Shown: in pieces, positions 1 through 5,414 of the stretch
How the letters are laid out: every line of letters starts with the position of its first letter
Numbering within the stretch: the stretch's first letter is position 1
NCBI GenBank assembly: GCA_020342025.1
Contig: CP070840.1
Location: 2,850,904 to 2,858,962, forward strand
Direction of reading: 5' to 3'
Origin: Deltaproteobacteria bacterium
GTDB lineage: Bacteria; Desulfobacterota; DSM-4660; Desulfatiglandales; HGW-15
Length of the DNA stretch: 8,059 nucleotides
The notes under the pieces: model-generated
Database searches by the model: none
What the model saw: the letters and a program-made list of their open reading frames with translations, nothing else
Told to the model about the DNA's origin: nothing
Program-made: the position numbers and the translations under genes

Positions 1-675
1 CAGGTCACGGATGTTATAGACCAACTGTGGTCGTTGCTCCTCCATATACTGAGAAATTCGTAACATCAAACGAAGCATGGCCTGGATGGGGTTCTCCGTC
101 ATATTGGCCAGGGATGCATGAAGCCTCTTCCCAAAGGTGCAGATCTGGACTTCAACGTAGCCGTAGTTGCTCAAACAGGGCCTAAGATCTGTGGGTTCAC
201 CCACGATCGCCCAGGGAAAGTGGTAATCTTCAACCAGACGTTCCCCTCCATCCCCTTCCTCCTCTTCCCCCACCACAATACAGAGGGCCGCAGGCATCCC
301 GGAACGTCCTGATTCGTAAAGCGTCATATAGGCTTCCACCATGGCCGCGCAACCCCCTTTCATATCTGCGGTCCCGAGACCCTTAATCTGGTCCCCCTGT
401 TCCACATATCCATACTCGTTCAGGTCATAGGCGGCAACGGTGTCCAGATGACCCACAAGCGCTAGAGGCACATCCTGTTCAGCAGGCATGACCACGAGAT
501 TGTATCGCTTCTCGTCCACAGGTTGACACAGGACGGGGACACCGTGGCGCTTGAGGTAGCCGTTGAGAAAGTGGAGGATCTCCTCTTCCTTACCGGATGG
601 ACTGTAGATATCCACAAGCCTGTGCAAAAGTTTTTTCAGGCGACTGGGATCGAAGGTGGAATGGGTGTCCGGCAT
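1..675 (-). CDS. M20 family metallopeptidase (ArgE/DapE/CPG2-like), C-terminus cut by window edge
   Basis: A zinc-dependent amidohydrolase of the M20 family, which removes N-acyl groups from amino acids or cleaves small peptides in the cytoplasm. The 225 visible codons stay open to the left edge. Visible motifs are GHLDT at residues 75-79 (metal ligands H76 and D78), GTADMKGG at 101-108 (bridging Asp D104), GEEEEG at 136-141 (catalytic and metal-binding Glu at 137/138) and GEPTDL at 159-164 (ligand E160). GKRLHAS at 182-188 begins the lid/dimerisation domain. About 150-200 C-terminal residues, including the last metal His, should lie outside the window. The ATG overlaps the stop of the upstream acetyltransferase by one base (TGATG), which fixes the start and implies translational coupling. 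Family membership is secure. The substrate (acetylornithine, acetyl-lysine, succinyl-DAP or a dipeptide) cannot be read from this fragment. Confidence 0.9.
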   Translation of the reverse strand, partial: MPDTHSTFDPSRLKKLLHRLVDIYSPSGKEEEILHFLNGYLKRHGVPVLCQPVDEKRYNLVVMPAEQDVPLALVGHLDTVAAYDLNEYGYVEQGDQIKGLGTADMKGGCAAMVEAYMTLYESGRSGMPAALCIVVGEEEEGDGGERLVEDYHFPWAIVGEPTDLRPCLSNYGYVEVQICTFGKRLHASLANMTENPIQAMLRLMLRISQYMEEQRPQLVYNIRDL

Positions 676-1232
676 CAGGTCTTCTGCAATCGCCGATTGA
701 GCGATGCTTCCTTTTGTTTCTTCTTGAGTGATTTCTGCTGAGCGGCCACATTCAATGTGAGGTAGATATGTTGTAGGGGGTTTCCAAACCCCATTTTTCG
801 GAAAAAGAAGAGGGCTGGAAGGTTTTCCGCTTCCGTGTCCACCAGCACCATCCTGACGCCATTTTTCAGCATCAGGTCAACGAACCGATTGAGGAGCTTT
901 TCCCCCAACCCTGATCTCTGGTGGGAGGGCTTCACACCCAGCCATATGAGGTGGCCATATTTCCAGGCTGAGCGGCTTTTCTCAATGGTTGTCCCGAGGG
1001 CAAAGCCAACGATCTTCTTGCTTGCCTCTGCCACAAGACAAAACTCAGAATCGCTGTTGAAAAGCTCCACCACCTCGAACTCTCCCCATGTGCGGTATAG
1101 ATTGGGCACCTTTTCCGCTTTAAAAAGCATTTCGCCGAGATGAAAAACATCGGCCAAGTCGTCAATTTCCATTTCACGGATCTTCACATACGGACGTTTG
1201 CCTTTTACGTCTCGGTCGTTATTCTTTGTCAT
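675..1232 (-). CDS. GNAT family N-acetyltransferase
   Basis: A 185-residue protein with a single GNAT fold, predicted to move an acetyl group from acetyl-CoA to an amine in the cytoplasm. The fold begins near residue 16 (YVKIREMEIDDL). The beta4 strand HLIWLGV (94-100) is followed by the acetyl-CoA pyrophosphate loop HQRSGLG (104-110, the Q/RxxGxG motif). AENLPALFFFRKMGF (135-149) is the usual motif B with the conserved Asn, Phe and Gly. The C-terminal 20 or so residues form a basic tail rich in Lys, Gln and Arg that is not part of the fold. GAGGG lies 13 bases before the ATG, rather far; the next in-frame ATG, at residue 21, would remove beta1, so the upstream start is kept. It overlaps the M20 gene by one base, so the two are almost certainly one operon. 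A role in making or using an N-acetylated intermediate is inference. Confidence 0.88.
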   Translation of the reverse strand: MTKNNDRDVKGKRPYVKIREMEIDDLADVFHLGEMLFKAEKVPNLYRTWGEFEVVELFNSDSEFCLVAEASKKIVGFALGTTIEKSRSAWKYGHLIWLGVKPSHQRSGLGEKLLNRFVDLMLKNGVRMVLVDTEAENLPALFFFRKMGFGNPLQHIYLTLNVAAQQKSLKKKQKEASLNRRLQKT

Positions 1233-1388
1233 CCTGTCTTTTTCACCCTCTTTTCTTCACATAAATAAAAGAATATCATGCTTATCCCACGAAATGCCAC
1301 CAAATTCTCCTTATTGCATCACTTATCCCCTGTTTGCTTCCGGCCTGCCCATCTCTCTGCCTTGATCTGGGGCTTTTGCAAATAGACC

Positions 1389-1417
1389 TTGCCAGCGAAA
1401 GGCCCCTTGTCTACAAT
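1389..1417 (+). promoter_or_regulatory. sigma-70 type promoter of the CoA-transferase gene
   Basis: TTGCCA (1389-1394) and TACAAT (1412-1417) are separated by exactly 17 bases. Each hexamer differs from consensus by one base. Transcription would start near 1424, giving a leader of about 40 bases before the start at 1464. This is the best promoter in the divergent spacer (1233-1463). No convincing promoter was found on the minus strand for the GNAT/M20 pair. Confidence 0.65.
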
Positions 1418-1463
1418 ACCGCACAACGCGAAATCGGATAAGCAAGTTGTGGAGGACTAAGGA

Positions 1464-2675
1464 ATGAAGCAGCCTTTGGAGGGTATACGGGTACTTGATT
1501 GCGGGATATATCATGCTGGGCCTGGTGGACTCGCCATCCTTGGCGAACTGGGCGCTGAAGTGATAAAGATCGAACAACCGGGAACGGGTGATCCTGTAAG
1601 GGCGGTAAAGAAGATCGGAAGCATTTCATTTGAGATACCGGGCGACAGGAGCATCTTCTGTGAAGGGGCCAATCGGAACAAAAAGAGCATAACCATAGAC
1701 CTTAGAAACGACAAGGGTCAGGAGATCCTCTATCGACTGGTGAAGAAGTCAGATGTTTTTCTGACCAACATGCGGCCCCAGGCCGTTGACAGCCTCAACA
1801 TCACGTATCCCAAACTGCGGCAGATCAATCCCATGCTCATTTACGCCATCGTGTCCGCATTCGGACCCAAGGGGCCTGACGTGGACCGGGGCGGATTCGA
1901 CTATGAGGGGCAGGCCAGATCGGGGTTCATGTATTCCATGGGTGAGAAGGGTATGCCTCCCCTGGTATGCCAGTTCGGTATCGTGGATCAGGCCACAGCC
2001 ATCATGGCCAGTCATCAGATCATCACCGCCCTCTATATGCGGGAACGTTTTGGTGAGGGTCAGGAGGTGCACGTCTCCATACTGGGAACGGCCATCTATC
2101 TTCTCTACTTCAACGTGCTGATGGCCCAGATGGGGGGTTTTGAAGCCCCTCGCCATAGGCGTTCCAGTGAGCATCCCATGAGAAACTATTACCAGTGTCA
2201 CGATGGCCGCTGGCTCATGATCACGCTCACCCCACCGGAAAGGCACTGGACACCGCTCTGTCAGGCGCTGAATCACCCTGAACTTGAAAATGATCCGCGT
2301 TTCGATACAGACGCCAAAAGGCTCGACAATGCGCAAGAGCTTGTCGCCCTCTTTGATGAGATCTTTGCCACGCGTCCCCGGGATGAGTGGCTTCGCATCT
2401 TTGGTAAGTACGATCTTTTCTGTTCCGGCGTGAATTCAGTGATGGAGCTGCCGGATGACCCTCAGGTCATTGAAAATGGCTATATGGTTGACTTTGAGCA
2501 TCCCACGGTAGGGAAAATTAAGATTCCGGGATACCCTGTTCACTTCAGCGAAACCTGGGCACAGACGACCCGTGCTGCCCCTGAGTTGGGTGAACACACA
2601 GAGGAGGTGCTCACGGGCTTGGGTGAATACACCAGGAATGAGATTGCCCAATTGAGGGAAGAAGGGGTAATATGA
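1464..2675 (+). CDS. Class III CoA-transferase (CaiB/BaiF family)
   Basis: A 403-residue cytoplasmic enzyme of the formyl-CoA transferase/CaiB family, which moves CoA between carboxylic acids; about 400 residues is the normal size. The N-terminus LEGIRVLDCGIYHAGP followed by LGELGAEVIKIEQP (residues 27-39) is the typical Rossmann-like opening. DRGGFDYEGQARSGFM (141-156) and FGIVDQATAIMA (171-182) are the core signatures, and D175 is the expected catalytic Asp that forms the acyl and CoA intermediates. GEGQEVHVSILGTAIYLL (197-214) and DGRWLMITL (247-255) are also family-typical. The start is supported by GGAGG eight bases upstream (1451-1455) and by the promoter at 1389-1417. It appears to be a single-gene unit with no obvious partner next to it. 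The specific acid pair cannot be predicted; this family is expanded in anaerobes that degrade aromatics, alkanes, carnitine or oxalate. Confidence 0.93.
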   Translation: MKQPLEGIRVLDCGIYHAGPGGLAILGELGAEVIKIEQPGTGDPVRAVKKIGSISFEIPGDRSIFCEGANRNKKSITIDLRNDKGQEILYRLVKKSDVFLTNMRPQAVDSLNITYPKLRQINPMLIYAIVSAFGPKGPDVDRGGFDYEGQARSGFMYSMGEKGMPPLVCQFGIVDQATAIMASHQIITALYMRERFGEGQEVHVSILGTAIYLLYFNVLMAQMGGFEAPRHRRSSEHPMRNYYQCHDGRWLMITLTPPERHWTPLCQALNHPELENDPRFDTDAKRLDNAQELVALFDEIFATRPRDEWLRIFGKYDLFCSGVNSVMELPDDPQVIENGYMVDFEHPTVGKIKIPGYPVHFSETWAQTTRAAPELGEHTEEVLTGLGEYTRNEIAQLREEGVI

Positions 2676-2705
2676 TTATGTTGTGAAATAGCTACCCTTC
2701 GAGGT

Positions 2706-2720
2706 ATTGCGCAGCGCAAT
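2706..2720. repeat. 15-base near-perfect palindrome upstream of the SYLF gene
   Basis: ATTGCGCAGCGCAAT is a perfect inverted repeat of seven bases around one central base. As RNA it would form a 6-bp stem with a CAG loop. No T tract follows it, so it is not a classical terminator for the CoA-transferase gene 30 bases upstream. It could be a protein-binding site or a weak RNA hairpin. Confidence 0.4.
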
Positions 2721-2752
2721 CAAAGTCAAAATGAAGTGCCCAAGAAGGAGGA

Positions 2753-2785
2753 ATGATGACCATTGAAGTAGTTCGCCACTTTTGA
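2753..2785 (+). other. Possible 10-residue leader ORF with a strong ribosome binding site
   Basis: A consensus-like AAGGAGG (2745-2751) sits just before two tandem ATG codons (2753, 2756). They open a reading frame for MMTIEVVRHF that ends in TGA at 2783-2785, 29 bases before the SYLF gene start. The Shine-Dalgarno sequence is better than those of most real genes in the window. The spacing is very short (1 or 4 bases), and no attenuator-like hairpin or run of regulatory codons is visible. It may be a leader peptide, the relic start of a lost gene, or chance. Confidence 0.2.
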
Positions 2786-2814
2786 TTAGGAAAAATAACT
2801 AAATGGAGGGAACA

Positions 2815-3522
2815 ATGAAAATGATTATGAGAGGAGCAGTCCTCATCGTCCTAGCCTCTACAATGCTTGCTTGTGCGTCCATGTCTAGCACAACAGATGA
2901 ACCCATCGTACAGCAATTATTGGTTGATGAGGCACGTGTTGTGGTTGACACATTCGCCGCCGACCCAGATATGGCATGGTTCCGAAACTACTTAAAGGAT
3001 GCCAAAGGCGTTTTGATTGTCCCTGATTTGTATAAAGGGGCTTGGTTTCTTGGTGGCTCAGGTGGTAGGGGTGCGCTTGTGGTGAGAGATCAGGAGACGG
3101 GCAAGTGGGCCGGACCCGCTTTTTACACCATGGGATCAGTAAGCTTTGGTCTTCAATTTGGCGGTCAGAAGTCGGAGGCAATTGTTCTTGTAATGACGGA
3201 AAAAGGCATAAAATCCCTACAAAAAACATCTGTCAAGCTTGGGGGAGATGTTTCCGTAGCTGCAGGGCCCATCGGTATAGGTGCCCAAGGTGCAACGGCA
3301 CCAAGTTTGAAGGTGGACTACATTACCTTTGCCCGTTCCATGGGAGCATTTATCGGCATATCCCTAGATGGTGCCGTCATAGATGAGAATTATGATTGGA
3401 ACAAAGCTTATTATGGAAAACCAGTAAGGCCAGCGGACATCCTTGTGAGCCGTGGTGTCACCAACCCAAATGCTGCCAAGCTCCGCTCGGCTGTGACCAA
3501 AGCCTCAGTGAGTGCGCAATAG
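2815..3522 (+). CDS. SYLF/Ysc84-domain lipid-binding lipoprotein
   Basis: A 235-residue exported protein with a SYLF domain, a fold known in eukaryotic Ysc84/SH3YL1 for binding phosphoinositides and common in proteobacteria as a periplasmic or membrane-anchored protein of unclear role. Residues 1-19 form a signal peptide (basic MKMIMR start, then a hydrophobic run) ending in MLAC, with C20 as a plausible though imperfect lipobox Cys. The domain runs from about residue 60 to 205. It includes DAKGVLIVPDLYKGAWFLGG (62-81), GGRGALVVRD (83-92), FYTMGSVSFGLQFGGQKSEA (103-122), the Gly/Ala-rich VSVAAGPIGIGAQGA (147-160) and SLDGAVIDENYDWNKAYYG (183-201), all typical of the family. The ATG at 2815 is chosen because GGAGGG (2805-2810) is placed correctly for it. 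The in-frame ATG at 2803 lacks such a site and would add four residues before the signal peptide. Family is confident; function is not known. Confidence 0.9.
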   Translation: MKMIMRGAVLIVLASTMLACASMSSTTDEPIVQQLLVDEARVVVDTFAADPDMAWFRNYLKDAKGVLIVPDLYKGAWFLGGSGGRGALVVRDQETGKWAGPAFYTMGSVSFGLQFGGQKSEAIVLVMTEKGIKSLQKTSVKLGGDVSVAAGPIGIGAQGATAPSLKVDYITFARSMGAFIGISLDGAVIDENYDWNKAYYGKPVRPADILVSRGVTNPNAAKLRSAVTKASVSAQ

Positions 3523-3605
3523 GGATGGATGGTCTAGGAAGGGAGGGTCATCACGGACCTGCTTTCCAGTTTCTGAAGATGGAGATCACAGGGGACCGGA
3601 GAAAT

Positions 3606-4124
3606 ATGGCAGAACCGGGTAAAGTTCATCGGATTGAACTGAATGTGCAAGGTATGACCTGAGCGGGTTGAGAGCCGAAGGTGGTGCGCGCTCTGGAAGA
3701 GCTGCCAGGAGTGAAGGAAGCCTATGCACATTTTCCGGAAAAAAGGGCTGTCGTCATTTATGACCGGGATTCGGTGACAACGGACCAGCTGAGTCAGGCT
3801 TTGCTCAAAGCGGGGTATGTTGCAAGTCCCCAAGGAAACGAGGAGACGACACGTACGATCAGCCCCCAGGAGTCAGGGCAGACAAGGGAACATCAGATAC
3901 AGGACCTTATATGTTATTGTTTTGCGTTTACGAAACAGGACATTGAACAAGATCTTATGAAAAATGGCCGCTCCCTGATCATGGAAAAGATCATGACAGA
4001 GAAGAAGACAGGGGGTTGTGACTGCAAGAACCTGAATCCTAAGGGTGGGTGATGTCTGTCCGATGTCCGCCGGGTGGTGGAAGAGGCCATGGACCAAACT
4101 AATCTCAAGAGAAGAGGTTTATAG
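3606..4124 (+). CDS. Probable selenoprotein metallochaperone: HMA domain plus CopZ-type Fe-S domain, three in-frame TGA (Sec) codons
   Basis: Read through three TGA codons (3660-3662, 3669-3671, 4050-4052), this frame gives a 172-residue protein ending at TAG (4122-4124). Residues 7-70 are a heavy-metal-associated domain: VHRIELNVQGMT, then U19-AG-U22, then VVRALEELPGVKEAYAHFPE and LSQALLKAGY. Both metal-binding Cys of GMTCxxC are TGA. After a linker rich in Gln, Glu and Thr (about 75-98), residues 101-165 match the [2Fe-2S] half of CopZ-like metallochaperones: LICYCF (C103, C105), GGCDC (C138, C140), NPKGG, then U149, C150 and LSDVRRVVEEA. Family members have NPxGxCC there, so U149 replaces the first Cys. 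The zinc-binding N-terminal part of CopZ is absent. GGAG (3598-3601) precedes the ATG by four bases; an in-frame ATG at 3579 lacks such a site. Exactly three TGA codons, all at conserved Cys positions, with no TAA, TAG or frameshift, favour selenocysteine over a pseudogene. A soft-metal (Cu, Hg) binding and delivery role is inferred. It starts 83 bases after the SYLF gene and may share its transcript. Confidence 0.82.
3690..3702 (+). promoter_or_regulatory. Candidate bacterial SECIS hairpin for the paired HMA-domain UGA codons
   Basis: GCTCT-GGA-AGAGC forms a perfect 5-bp stem with a loop starting GG. The loop begins 24 bases after the second TGA and 33 after the first. Known bacterial SECIS elements have a small hairpin within a few tens of bases after UGA with G at the start of the apical loop, so one hairpin could serve both codons. 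An alternative pairing uses AGAGC at 3671-3675 with the same GCTCT and leaves a 14-base loop containing GGTGGT. The two structures exclude each other. Confidence 0.5.
4066..4081 (+). promoter_or_regulatory. Candidate bacterial SECIS hairpin after the third UGA
   Basis: T-CCGCC-GGGT-GGTGG-A folds into a 6-bp stem (one G-U pair) closed by the tetraloop GGGT (4072-4075). The loop starts 20 bases after the TGA at 4050-4052. In the E. coli fdhF SECIS, as I recall it, the GGUC loop starts about 19 bases after UGA, so position and loop are close to the model. The element lies inside the coding frame, as bacterial SECIS elements do. Confidence 0.6.
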
Positions 4125-4451
4125 GCCGACAATATCAACAAGGTTTCATACCCATTTGGGAGCTGTTTGCTATACCCTCTTATAAACAAGTATATTTTTC
4201 CTGAATCCTCCTGTCCAATTTAGTGCACAAATCGTCCCTTCTCCCTCCTGCTTTCTTTATTGGCAGTATATCTGTAACCACATGAAATCACTTTGGAAGA
4301 CAGGCTTGTAGAGCGCGATCGTCTGGTCTGGCACGGTTTGTGCTCTATAAAAAAGTTCGTCTTTCACAAGAAATCCGGTTTCGTGCGGGCAAACCACTTC
4401 ATTTGGCGAAATCAGATGCATTATTATTAGATGACAAAGAGGGGCAGAGAC
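4125..4451. other. 327-base noncoding region between the selenoprotein and bactofilin genes
   Basis: No gene is supported here. It holds a weak terminator candidate, TATAC (4171-4175) pairing with GTATA (4190-4194) before TTTTT (4195-4199); the stem is AT-rich with a 14-base loop, so confidence is low. A pyrimidine-rich tract lies at about 4232-4258. A 12-base imperfect palindrome TTAGTGCACAAA (4220-4231) lies about 100 bases upstream of the sigma-54-like element, a distance usual for activator sites, but this role is speculative. The sigma-54-like promoter is listed separately. Confidence 0.6.
4329..4344 (+). promoter_or_regulatory. Sigma-54 (RpoN) type -24/-12 promoter of the bactofilin gene
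   Basis: TGGCACGGTTTGTGCT fits the RpoN consensus TGGCACG-N4-TTGCW with a single mismatch (G for the first T of TTGC). The preceding C also fits. The GG (4330-4331) and GC (4342-4343) are separated by exactly 10 bases, the required spacing. Transcription would start near 4355, giving a leader of about 97 bases. If real, the bactofilin gene depends on an AAA+ enhancer-binding activator, which is not in this window. Confidence 0.6.
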
Positions 4452-4862
4452 ATGAAGGCCATAGAGAATATCACCACGTACATAGGAAAAGACACGGAGT
4501 TCGAGGGCAAACTGAAGTTCTATGGGACGATCAGGATAGACGGTCATTTTCGGGGAGAGATCATGGGCGAGGGGACCCTCATTGTTGGCGAAGGCGCTAT
4601 AATCGAGTCTGATATTCATGTCTCCCAGATCTTTAATAGCGGCAGAATTAAAGGGGACGTTACGGCAGATAACAAGATTGAGATCCGTGCGCCCGGAAAA
4701 ATCCTCGGAAATATCCAGTCGCCCAGTATCGTGATCAATGAGGGGGCCACGATAGAGGGAAACTGTCGAATGCATGGGATAGAAAAAAAGGAGGGGAGAA
4801 AGTTGGCCGTCGTTGGTTCTGATGAATCAGAGGTGACGGTTTCTTCTTCGGCGGCCAAATAG
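4452..4862 (+). CDS. Bactofilin (polymer-forming cytoskeletal protein)
   Basis: A 136-residue bactofilin. These proteins self-assemble without nucleotide into filaments that organise cell shape, stalks, or peptidoglycan and polarity factors at the inner membrane. The core (about residues 8-108) is a right-handed beta-helix of short repeats: TTYIGKDTEFEGKLKFYGTI, RIDGHFRGEI, GEGTLIVGEGAIIESDI, SGRIKGDV, IEIRAPGKILGNI, SPSIVINEGATIEGNCRM. This pattern of alternating hydrophobics with G-D/N/E turns is diagnostic. The C-terminal tail (109-136) is charged, then Ser-rich, and likely disordered; no transmembrane segment is present. The ATG at 4452 is chosen because GAGGGG (4439-4444) is well placed; the upstream in-frame ATG at 4431 would put that site inside the gene. 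It has its own sigma-54-like promoter and a small hairpin after it. No peptidase or other usual partner is adjacent. Confidence 0.93.
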   Translation: MKAIENITTYIGKDTEFEGKLKFYGTIRIDGHFRGEIMGEGTLIVGEGAIIESDIHVSQIFNSGRIKGDVTADNKIEIRAPGKILGNIQSPSIVINEGATIEGNCRMHGIEKKEGRKLAVVGSDESEVTVSSSAAK

Positions 4863-4889
4863 AAGGCTCCAGCAGAAGAAAGGAATCAT

Positions 4890-4909
4890 ACCCGTTATTG
4901 ACGGGTTTT
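4890..4909 (+). terminator. Weak hairpin after the bactofilin gene, overlapping the next leader
   Basis: ACCCGT-TATTG-ACGGGT forms a 6-bp stem with a 5-base loop and runs into TTTT (4906-4909). The tract is short, so termination would be partial. The Shine-Dalgarno sequence AGGAGG of the next gene starts right after it (4910). It may trim read-through from the bactofilin gene into the exported-protein gene. Confidence 0.4.
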
Positions 4910-4921
4910 AGGAGGATCAAA

Positions 4922-5347
4922 ATGAAACGTGTGCATAGGACACAGTTGCTCGTCGCAGTCAGTTGCGTACTCCTTATGTTTTCATGGAGCGCGTGTGCGG
5001 TAACAGGTGGCGGCATTCACATGGGCGGCAGCGAACCGGTTGTAAAGGGGGGTGGCCCACCACCCCATGCACCCGCTCATGGGTACAGGGCAAAACATGC
5101 CTATTATTACTATCCTGACGCGTATGTCTACTTTGACCTCTCAAAAAAGGTCTATTTTTACCTTCAAGGGGATCAATGGAGGGTTTCCGCTTCATTGCCC
5201 CACAGTTTCAGTGTGCGATTGGGCGACCACGTGAGAATCGAATTGGATTCGGAGAGGCCCTACACGCATTTTGATACGCATAAGAAGAAATATCCTCCGG
5301 GCCAACTAAAGAAGAAGGAAAAGCATGTAAAGAAAAAAAAGTGGTAA
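4922..5347 (+). CDS. Small exported protein of unknown function with basic C-terminal tail
   Basis: A 141-residue protein I cannot assign to a named family. Residues 1-24 are a signal peptide (MKRVHRTQ, then a hydrophobic stretch to about residue 20) ending SWSAC; C25 could be lipidated, but the -3 Trp makes the lipobox poor, so a periplasmic form is equally possible. A Gly/Pro/His-rich linker (28-57) follows, then a compact aromatic region AYYYYPDAYVYFDLSKKVYFYLQGDQWRVSASLP (60-93), then RLGDHVRIELDSERPYTHFDTHKKKYPPGQ (99-128). The protein ends in a Lys-rich tail and a final Trp. The tyrosine pattern resembles small exported hypothetical proteins I recall from deltaproteobacteria. The start is fixed by AGGAGG (4910-4915) six bases upstream. 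An A8 tract (5333-5340) encodes part of the Lys tail and is slippage-prone. It lies 59 bases after the bactofilin gene and may be co-transcribed with it; a cell-envelope role is a guess. Confidence 0.8.
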   Translation: MKRVHRTQLLVAVSCVLLMFSWSACAVTGGGIHMGGSEPVVKGGGPPPHAPAHGYRAKHAYYYYPDAYVYFDLSKKVYFYLQGDQWRVSASLPHSFSVRLGDHVRIELDSERPYTHFDTHKKKYPPGQLKKKEKHVKKKKW

Positions 5348-5375
5348 ACGACTCATAGTGGACATGGAAAATCCC

Positions 5376-5410
5376 AAAGGCAGGGCCATAAAATGCCCTG
5401 CCTTTTCTTT
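5376..5410. terminator. Strong intrinsic terminator between convergent genes
   Basis: AAAGGCAGGGC (5376-5386) pairs with GCCCTGCCTTT (5395-5405) around an 8-base loop, and the T-rich tract TTTTCTTTT follows on the plus strand. It ends the 4922-5347 gene. The mirrored stem, flanked by A residues on the other side, may also stop the minus-strand MFS gene, whose stop codon is at 5415-5417. Confidence 0.88.
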
Positions 5411-5414
5411 TCAT

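Noticed and set aside
1749..2336. A 195-codon minus-strand ORF inside the CoA-transferase gene
   Set aside because: It is fully within a strongly recognised enzyme gene, has no plausible ribosome site and no family features.
3606..4124. Reading the three-TGA gene as a pseudogene
   Set aside because: Three nonsense changes would all have to hit conserved Cys codons and all give TGA, with no other stops or frameshifts in 172 codons, and hairpins of SECIS type lie at the right distances. Not excluded outright without knowing the selenium genes of the genome.
3606..4124. Genome-wide UGA reassignment (as in some candidate phyla)
   Set aside because: The GNAT and CoA-transferase genes in this window end at TGA exactly where their families end, so UGA is a normal stop here.
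4257..4775. A 172-codon minus-strand ORF antisense to the bactofilin gene
   Set aside because: It covers most of the bactofilin frame on the opposite strand and extends into the sigma-54 promoter region. The bactofilin beta-helix pattern is unmistakable and the antisense product matches no family; repetitive Gly/Ile-rich coding often leaves long antisense frames.
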